Source: DRWZ01 sp964601505 (lineage in GTDB: Bacteria > Calescibacteriota > Calescibacteriia > Calescibacteriales > Calescibacteriaceae). From it: 39,024 nucleotides of DNA. Below the pieces are notes generated by a model. It worked only from the letters and a program-made list of their open reading frames with translations. It was not told the origin of the DNA and searched no databases. How positions within the stretch are numbered: the stretch's first letter is position 1; every line of letters starts with the position of its first letter. The stretch is from NCBI GenBank assembly GCA_964601505.1, contig CAZRNR010000016.1, positions 1 to 39,024 of the forward strand. The letters are read 5' to 3'. Made by a program: the position numbers and the translations under genes. Positions 33,762 to 39,024 of the stretch are shown one piece after another.

Positions 33762-35474
33762 ATGAGGAAAGCAATCTCAGATTCTGCTATAGCTCTAATA
33801 AGCACTATAATTATGAATATCCCAGTTATATATGTTTTCTTAAAACATGGAGAACCACTATACTTCCACTATGATGAGATCATATGGGTAAAGCAATTAG
33901 ATTTCTGCGGGGGAAGATTCGCTTTCTATGAGCAAAGCTGGGGATTAGTTATACCTCTACTATGCATAATCTACCCGATAAAAATAATAATGAATCCATA
34001 CTACTTCTCTCTGATCAGGATTCCCCTCACATTCTTGAACTGCCTCTTAACATTAAAATTGCTTAATCTAATATTCAAAAACAAAACAACTTCTCTTATT
34101 ATTTTTTTCTTCCATTTTTCAAATCTATTTTCCATCATAAGATTTTTCACATCTTATCTTGATGAAACAAGTATGATATCAAACATTTACGGAAACTCAA
34201 TAAGAATATTTAATCCATCTTTTTTCGAACCGTTCTTTTTAGGATTTTGCATATCTTTTATAAAAACGCTCAGCGAACAGAAACATATATACCTTAAACC
34301 ATCCAGTAGAAATGGAATCACCGCTGGTATAATGCTCGGATTACTCGCTTACTCAACCGTGTACTGGTGGATTTATCCCCTGATCTCATCACTCATACTT
34401 TTCCTCTTCGGTTTTCTGAAGAAAGAAAGACAAAAAGAAATTTTTCAAGTACTCATCCTAGCCTTCATAATATCTCTTCCTGCTATCATTTTCAACTACT
34501 TTCAATATAACCTCCTAGGAGAAGGACTTAAAAGAGGAGCAATGACATTAAAATTTGAAAGATCTTTCCCTGATATACCTAAAGAATTCATTACACTTTT
34601 ATTTCTGTCTTTCATCTCATTTTTGTTCCATGGTGATTTTTCCCTTAAGTATCTATTCATAATATCTTCAGTCATATCTGGCTTCTCACTACTCTTCACA
34701 GAAGCTATAACAGGAATTCATTCGCAGATAACTACGCACATAACAGTTCAGTTCAAACTTTCCTCTAAAATAGCTATAGGACTTATCATTGATAAGAAAT
34801 TTTCCAAAGTTTTAAAGAGAATTGCCTCAATAATTATGTTTCTTATCTTCTCCATAAACTGGGGAATATTTTTTCACTCACTAAAAGATTTTTCTCCAAA
34901 CAAAAATTTCGCTGAAATATCAAAATGGTTAAGAACTCACACAGACAAAGATTCAGTAATTATCGTTGAAGACACCTACGGATTTTTCCCTCTCTTTGAT
35001 CTCTTCCCAACTTCATCAGAACTTCTCGTTTCTGTTGCATCCAAAAGATATGTCTTCCACAACAATATAAACTATTTCAGTGATTTATCCGACAAGGAAG
35101 TTTTTGAAAGGTTTATACTGCGAGCTATGATTCTTGGATACACCCTTGAAGATCTAGAGGAATATATTAAAGATATTTCTAAAATAAACCATGTCGTCTG
35201 GAGTGGATGGCCATCTCTATGGGTTTCAAGAGCTTATTTCGGAGTTCCAGAAAATTTTGATATCTTAATATACAAAGACATACAATCAGCTATACCAGAT
35301 CTCCTGAACGTAATAAAAGTAAAATATTCAGATAAAGATTATATGCAGAACATTATGAGAAAATACAAAATCGATTTTGTCATAAGGAAAAGACCAAAGT
35401 CAGAATCAGAAGGTTATCTCAAAGAGGTAGAAAAAATAAATGGATTCTTTATATTTCAGATAATCCAGAAATAA
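33762..35474 (+). CDS. Polytopic membrane protein, GT-C glycosyltransferase-like
   Basis: 570 residues with about eight or nine hydrophobic helices (for example 8-28, 60-78, 88-108, 112-130, 183-225, 230-250, 275-320 and 355-375) and then a roughly 190-residue soluble C-terminal part. The loop after the first helix holds the acidic pair HYDE, as in GT-C fold enzymes that use polyprenyl-linked sugar donors. The C-terminal part has a repeated acidic/aromatic, alpha/beta look (WLRTHTDKDSVIIVEDTYG), also seen in that group. I do not recognise a named family. Next to a sugar-phosphate transferase it is plausibly a glycan polymerase or glycosyltransferase. No signal peptide beyond the first helix. 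It converges with the TRAP receptor genes, ending 3 nt from the next stop. Confidence 0.65.
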   Translation: MRKAISDSAIALISTIIMNIPVIYVFLKHGEPLYFHYDEIIWVKQLDFCGGRFAFYEQSWGLVIPLLCIIYPIKIIMNPYYFSLIRIPLTFLNCLLTLKLLNLIFKNKTTSLIIFFFHFSNLFSIIRFFTSYLDETSMISNIYGNSIRIFNPSFFEPFFLGFCISFIKTLSEQKHIYLKPSSRNGITAGIMLGLLAYSTVYWWIYPLISSLILFLFGFLKKERQKEIFQVLILAFIISLPAIIFNYFQYNLLGEGLKRGAMTLKFERSFPDIPKEFITLLFLSFISFLFHGDFSLKYLFIISSVISGFSLLFTEAITGIHSQITTHITVQFKLSSKIAIGLIIDKKFSKVLKRIASIIMFLIFSINWGIFFHSLKDFSPNKNFAEISKWLRTHTDKDSVIIVEDTYGFFPLFDLFPTSSELLVSVASKRYVFHNNINYFSDLSDKEVFERFILRAMILGYTLEDLEEYIKDISKINHVVWSGWPSLWVSRAYFGVPENFDILIYKDIQSAIPDLLNVIKVKYSDKDYMQNIMRKYKIDFVIRKRPKSESEGYLKEVEKINGFFIFQIIQK

Positions 35475-35477
35475 GAT

Positions 35478-36458
35478 CTACTTCTTTGTCTTTCTATAGT
35501 CATCCAGAATTTTCATGAGTTTATCGTAAGCTTGAGGTGAATAAAGTTCTCCTTTAAACTTTTCATGTACCTTCTTAAATACATCGAGAATTTTCTTTAG
35601 CTCAGGAGAATTTTCATCTATCTTTGTGAATTTCAAACCTTTTCCTTTGAATTCATCAAAAGCTTTTTCATTCTCCTGAACCAATGCTTTAGATGCATCC
35701 TGAAATCTTTTTTCTATAAGGTCCTTTAAATACGCTCTTTGGTCTTCAGTAAGTTTTTCATAAGCTTTTGTACTTATAACAACACCACCGGTTGCAAGAG
35801 TTACAGGATAGTCAAGTACATACTTTACGTGATTTGCCCACTGCAGGGCTACTGCTCCATACGGGAGATTATAGAAAGCATTCAACATACCAGTTTGAAG
35901 ACCTGTCAGAACATCTGCTATTGACAAGTTTATAAGTTGAGCATAACCTTTTAGTGCCTGAGCCAACTCACCAGCAACAGGATCGCCCGACCAAACCCAA
36001 AGTTTTACCCCATTAAAATCATCCAAACTCTTTATCTCCTTCTGTGAGAAAATATAAACAAAACCAATGGGAAAATAAGCAAGAAGTTCAAAACCTTTTT
36101 CGTTAAATTTCTGCTTCACATCCTTTTCAAACAATTTGATAGCATAATAAAATTCGTCATAACTTTTAAAAATACCAGGAAGCTCAAACATTCTCACTAT
36201 ACCATCCACAGCTCCAAGTCCATAACCTGTAAAACCTCCTCCATGAAGCTGCCCCATTCTTATCTTCCTGACCATTTCCGGTTCATCTCCCATTACCCCG
36301 CCCGGATACCAAACAATTTTGACTTTCCCACCTGTGTATTTTTCAAACTCATTTTTGATCTGATTCGCAATATTCATATATGAACTTCCCTCAGGAGATA
36401 ATGCCCCAAACTTTATTGTGAAGGAAAGGATACCTATAGTTAATACATGATTTATCAT
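35478..36458 (-). CDS. TRAP-type transporter substrate-binding protein, DctP family (short export signal)
   Basis: Receptor of tripartite ATP-independent periplasmic transport. The DctP pattern is clear: IKFGALSPEGSSYMNIANQI, GGKVKIVWYPGGVMGDEPEM, RKIRMGQLHGGGFTGYGLG, then ADVLTGLQTGMLNAFYNLP and a long C-terminal helical part. Length 326 is normal. In the position of the family's conserved Arg (GxKxR) it has W154 in GVKLWVWSGD. The N-terminus MINHVLTIGILSF offers only about 13 residues before the mature start IKFG, which is short for signal peptidase I; an in-frame TGA just upstream with no ATG, GTG or TTG after it rules out a longer start. It may be a decayed signal or a sequence error. It lies 57 nt after a paralogue; no TRAP permease genes are in view. 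Confidence 0.88.
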   Translation of the reverse strand: MINHVLTIGILSFTIKFGALSPEGSSYMNIANQIKNEFEKYTGGKVKIVWYPGGVMGDEPEMVRKIRMGQLHGGGFTGYGLGAVDGIVRMFELPGIFKSYDEFYYAIKLFEKDVKQKFNEKGFELLAYFPIGFVYIFSQKEIKSLDDFNGVKLWVWSGDPVAGELAQALKGYAQLINLSIADVLTGLQTGMLNAFYNLPYGAVALQWANHVKYVLDYPVTLATGGVVISTKAYEKLTEDQRAYLKDLIEKRFQDASKALVQENEKAFDEFKGKGLKFTKIDENSPELKKILDVFKKVHEKFKGELYSPQAYDKLMKILDDYRKTKK

Positions 36459-36515
36459 AAACTTTAGTTTAACATTCCAAAAGTGAATTTTCAGAAAAAT
36501 TCAACAATTTCTGAT

Positions 36516-37523
36516 TCATCTCCCCTTCACTCTATATTCTGAAAGCCGCGTCAGGATTTCTGTAAGGAGCCAGGATGGATAAAGTTTTTCTTTAAGCTCA
36601 TTCCAAACCCTCTCTTGAAATAGGATTTCAAGTTTTTTGATATCTTGATCCTGAAAACTTATTGGAGTAACATCTTTAGATTTAAGTAATTCAAAAGTAC
36701 TCTGATTGTTCTTTCTATTCATTCTTGTTATCATCTCAATGAAATCTCTTATAGTATCTTCAAAATCTTTTTGCTTCCTCTGATCTATCTGTGAAAAAAT
36801 TTCCTGATTCACAACAAAACCTATAAATGAAATAGTCAGAGGTTGAGCTACATAATATTTTATACCCTTGTCCCATCCAAGCGATGTCAAACCATAAGAT
36901 GTATTATATAGCACATCCATATTTTGAAGATAGGTTGAAACATCCATCAAAGGAACAGGAACGGGCTTTATACCATATTCTTCCTGAAGAATTTTCCCCA
37001 TATGTTCAGCCAGAATATCCCCTTTCCATATCCACACCCTTCTACCTCTGATATCATCAGGAGTTCTTATAGGAAACTTAGAGAAGACATGAACAGATCC
37101 GAACTCACCAAGGTGAACAAACTTTAGTTTGTAATCCTTTGCTATTTTTGCAAGCAGGGAAGAAATTTCATTTCTTAGCTTTTCAGCTTCTGATGCATCC
37201 TTAAAAATCATAGGTAGTTCAACAACTCTCATAGGTGGAATAAGGTAAGTGAGACCATTCCCTGTTAATGCTGCACAGTCGATTTTCTTTTCCTTCAGAT
37301 TTTTAGCTATCTCCGGCTCATCTCCCACGGTTCCTGAGAAGTACCATGTTAGCTTTATTCCTGTTTTCTTCTCAACCTCATCGGCAGCTCCCTTTGCAAG
37401 CTTAGTCCACTCTGTTCCCTCTGGGGCTACAGTAGCACATTTCAAAACTATTTGAGCACTCAATGGAATTGGTAAGAAAGCCATAAAAACTATCAATTGA
37501 CATACCTTCAATATTATATTCAC
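36516..37523 (-). CDS. TRAP-type transporter substrate-binding protein, DctP family
   Basis: Periplasmic receptor, 335 residues, paralogous to the gene that follows it. The signal peptide IILKVCQLIVFMAFLPIPLS ends in SAQ, with cleavage likely after LSA. Shared motifs are ATVAPEGTEWTKLAKGAADE, WYFSGTVGDEPEIAKNLKEK, MRVVELPMIFKDASEAEKLR, and DVSTYLQNMDVLYNTSYGLT. The usual ligand-binding Arg is replaced by W164 in GRRVWIWKGD, as in the neighbour. The start is GTG with GGAGG 9 nt upstream; an ATG 3 nt after GGAGG is out of frame. It is first of the pair. Ligand is unknown; without the Arg, a simple carboxylate is less certain. Confidence 0.9.
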   Translation of the reverse strand: MNIILKVCQLIVFMAFLPIPLSAQIVLKCATVAPEGTEWTKLAKGAADEVEKKTGIKLTWYFSGTVGDEPEIAKNLKEKKIDCAALTGNGLTYLIPPMRVVELPMIFKDASEAEKLRNEISSLLAKIAKDYKLKFVHLGEFGSVHVFSKFPIRTPDDIRGRRVWIWKGDILAEHMGKILQEEYGIKPVPVPLMDVSTYLQNMDVLYNTSYGLTSLGWDKGIKYYVAQPLTISFIGFVVNQEIFSQIDQRKQKDFEDTIRDFIEMITRMNRKNNQSTFELLKSKDVTPISFQDQDIKKLEILFQERVWNELKEKLYPSWLLTEILTRLSEYRVKGR

Positions 37524-37658
37524 CTTCCATTACCTCCTTGGTAATTCATACAATTATAAAAAATATGAACCTCGCAGAATTTTGAGCCCCGTATTATTTA
37601 ATTTAAAATATTTCTCTTTATTTATGTTTTTCTTGTATTTTTCTATTTATGCTTTCTC

Positions 37659-38531
37659 GTGTATAACATAGAAAGCGTGCCTTACATTAATTCTTTTGAT
37701 GGTTTAAAAATACACTATGAAATAGTAGGCAAAGGCAAAGAAACTGTATTCTTCATAATGGGACTCGGGATGGACAAGAGAGGATGGATTTTTCAAGTTC
37801 CACACTTTGCAGAAGATTTTCTGGTCTTTCTGATAGATAACCGCGGCATAGGTAAATCAGAAGTTCCTGATGGATTTTTCACCACAGAGGATATGGCAAA
37901 AGACATATATGAAATTATGAAAAAGGAAGGTATTGAAAAAGCTCACTTTGTTGGTGTATCCATGGGCGGGATGATAATGCAAAAGTTTGCGGCAAAATAT
38001 GTAGATGCTGTGAAAAAACTTGTTCTTGTTTCTACACTCCATAAAGTCAATGACTTTGAAAAAGACCTCATAATAAAAGGGATGAAATTCGTAAAAGATA
38101 TAGACATAAATACAATAGACGAAAAAATACTGAAACAATATCTAAATGTGTTTTTAGATACAAATCCGGAAAAAATACTTAGGTTCCTATCTGATAACCT
38201 CTTCACTAAAGATTTTTCAAAAAATAATATTGAATTTATCTTTGAATTTTTCTCCGACTATATAAAAAATGGATTTAATGTCAAAGGCTTTTTGAAACAA
38301 CTTTATGCAGTCCTGCAACACGATTCTACAGATGATTTGAAAAAGATAAAAGCACAAACACTTGTTATCACAGGAGATGAAGATAAAATGGTTTCTCCCT
38401 CAAAATCAGAATTCATAGCTAAAAATATACCTTTCTCAAGATTGGAAATCATCAGGAATGGATCACACGCTTTGATATTTGAAAAATATGAAGAGTTTAA
38501 TAAAATCGTAAAGGAATTTCTAGTATCATAG
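37659..38531 (+). CDS. Alpha/beta-hydrolase fold protein
   Basis: 290 residues with a complete set of serine hydrolase features: FIMGLGMDKRGWIFQVPHF, IDNRGIGKSEVPDG, nucleophile elbow GVSMGG (S101), acid D242 in GDEDKMVSP and base H270 in NGSHALIFEK. The pattern is close to the 3-oxoadipate enol-lactonase / haloperoxidase-like branch, but the true substrate is not inferable. No signal peptide; cytoplasmic. The start is GTG at 37659 with no Shine-Dalgarno sequence. It is divergent from the TRAP receptor pair with a 135-bp AT-rich spacer. It is only distantly similar to the other hydrolase at 27251. Confidence 0.87.
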   Translation: MYNIESVPYINSFDGLKIHYEIVGKGKETVFFIMGLGMDKRGWIFQVPHFAEDFLVFLIDNRGIGKSEVPDGFFTTEDMAKDIYEIMKKEGIEKAHFVGVSMGGMIMQKFAAKYVDAVKKLVLVSTLHKVNDFEKDLIIKGMKFVKDIDINTIDEKILKQYLNVFLDTNPEKILRFLSDNLFTKDFSKNNIEFIFEFFSDYIKNGFNVKGFLKQLYAVLQHDSTDDLKKIKAQTLVITGDEDKMVSPSKSEFIAKNIPFSRLEIIRNGSHALIFEKYEEFNKIVKEFLVS

Positions 38532-38579
38532 TTAAACAGAAAAATAACTCATAGGTGGAGGAATGATTATTATATATCT

Positions 38580-38732
38580 ATGGCTGATGCCGTAAATTCT
38601 GTTAATAGGGTGGAAAACTCAACACCTCCCCCAAGGAGGGAGCAAACACCTCCCCCTCGGGAACCCCCTCCTCCTCCACCCCAACAACAGCCTCCAGAAC
38701 GCCCTCCAAGAACAATAGATACATTCGCATAA
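38580..38732 (+). CDS. Small proline-rich protein (50 residues), unknown family
   Basis: ATG 38580 to TAA 38732 gives MADAVNSVNRVENSTPPPRR, then alternating PPP, Arg/Glu and Gln runs, ending RTIDTFA. It has 19 prolines in 50 residues. The tract stands out as GC-rich in an AT-rich window, because Pro codons are used in a mixed set (CCT, CCC, CCA), which argues for selection on the protein. A GGAGGA at 38557-38562 lies 17 nt upstream of the ATG, rather far. The frames on the opposite strand would give an odd Glu/Gly/Trp mix. No signal peptide or domain; probably disordered. It has the same P/Q flavour as the linker of the DsbA-like protein. Possibly real, not certain. Confidence 0.5.
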   Translation: MADAVNSVNRVENSTPPPRREQTPPPREPPPPPPQQQPPERPPRTIDTFA

Positions 38733-38821
38733 TCTCCAAATCAAGAATGTAAGTATTAAACAAATTATCAGAAGAATTGCCCCATCGGTTTTGCAAACAT
38801 ATATCTTACTTATTAACTGCT

Positions 38822-38890
38822 TTGTCAAATAAATATGTACCCAAAATTGTCAATTTCCCCTGACAAGTGGAGGATAAAAGTTTTTTGACA
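38822..38890. promoter_or_regulatory. Cluster of TTGTCA-type motifs, one inverted pair
   Basis: TTGTCAA occurs at 38822-38828 and 38847-38853, TGACAA at 38861-38866 (forming a 6-bp inverted repeat TTGTCA/TGACAA with the second copy) and TTGACA near 38885-38890. The 292-bp end of the window has no convincing gene; these repeats are the only structure I see in it. Confidence 0.25.
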
Positions 38891-39024
38891 CAGCATTTTA
38901 ACCAGTTTTTGGCAACCCTTTCTTTGTAAAGTAAGCACTTTTAAGAATTAGAAATTAACTAAAAGGTTTTCCGCTTGTGAGCTATTATGTTAATCTGAAT
39001 ATCCTAAAATTTGATATATAAAGC

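Noticed and set aside
38602..38828. Minus-strand ORFs opposite the proline-rich ORF
   Set aside because: Their Glu/Gly/Trp-rich composition is the mirror of the Pro codons, and they run over the TAA-side spacer. No Shine-Dalgarno sequence or motif was seen.
1..39024. CRISPR array, tRNA or rRNA genes
   Set aside because: I saw no regularly spaced direct repeats of CRISPR size and no tRNA or rRNA core motifs on reading both strands. A tRNAscan-type search could overturn this.

Overview
The window comes from an AT-rich, diderm, flagellated bacterium that I cannot place in a named phylum from sequence alone. Outer-membrane character comes from an OmpA-type peptidoglycan-anchoring domain. The large insertion in the RpoC trigger loop is typical of many Gram-negative-type phyla. 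The gene content (C5-pathway hemL, radical-SAM AmrS, FliW, DUF2227, TRAP receptors) and A+T-rich codon use would fit an uncultured, possibly thermophilic lineage, but that is a guess.

Region 1 (1-7331, minus): one giant exported protein interrupted by a 100-N assembly gap. It has a signal peptide, propeller-like repeats, a run of ASH/HYDIN-type Ig repeats, an internal Cys-rich/hydrophobic/basic tail directly followed by a second signal-peptide-like segment, and then an outer-membrane-protein-like module with an OmpA domain. It reads like two exported proteins fused in frame. Region 2 (7481-11889, plus): hemL, tatA, a BtrH-like cysteine acyltransferase/peptidase-fold protein and aspS. AspS carries sequence marks of a non-discriminating enzyme. 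Region 3 (12053-22441, minus): rplL-rpoB-rpoC followed 3 nt later by a GtrA-family membrane protein. The usual rplK-rplA-rplJ genes are not upstream; a divergent CDP-alcohol phosphatidyltransferase is there instead.

Region 4 (23347-23855): a 509-bp convergent spacer holding a small, structured IS200/IS605-like remnant (right-end/omega-RNA-like hairpins, no intact tnpB). Region 5 (23856-30461): motility genes. A minus-strand operon fliW - GT2/TPR glycosyltransferase - flagellin is preceded by a near-consensus sigma-28 promoter that sits almost on top of the fliW start codon. Divergently there is an alpha/beta hydrolase, then amrS - sigma-28 family factor - DUF2227 membrane protein, with phased A-tracts just upstream of amrS. 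The window therefore holds both the flagellar sigma factor and one of its likely targets.

Region 6 (30570-35474): a membrane-anchored DsbA-like thiol oxidoreductase overlapping pyrD, a polyprenyl-phosphate sugar-1-phosphate transferase (minus), and a divergent GT-C-like membrane protein; the last two suggest surface glycan synthesis. Region 7 (35478-39024): two tandem TRAP-type periplasmic receptors without their permeases, both with Trp in place of the usual ligand-binding Arg. They are followed by a second alpha/beta hydrolase, a 50-residue proline-rich small ORF and a 292-bp tail with repeated TTGTCA motifs. I saw no tRNA, rRNA or CRISPR array.
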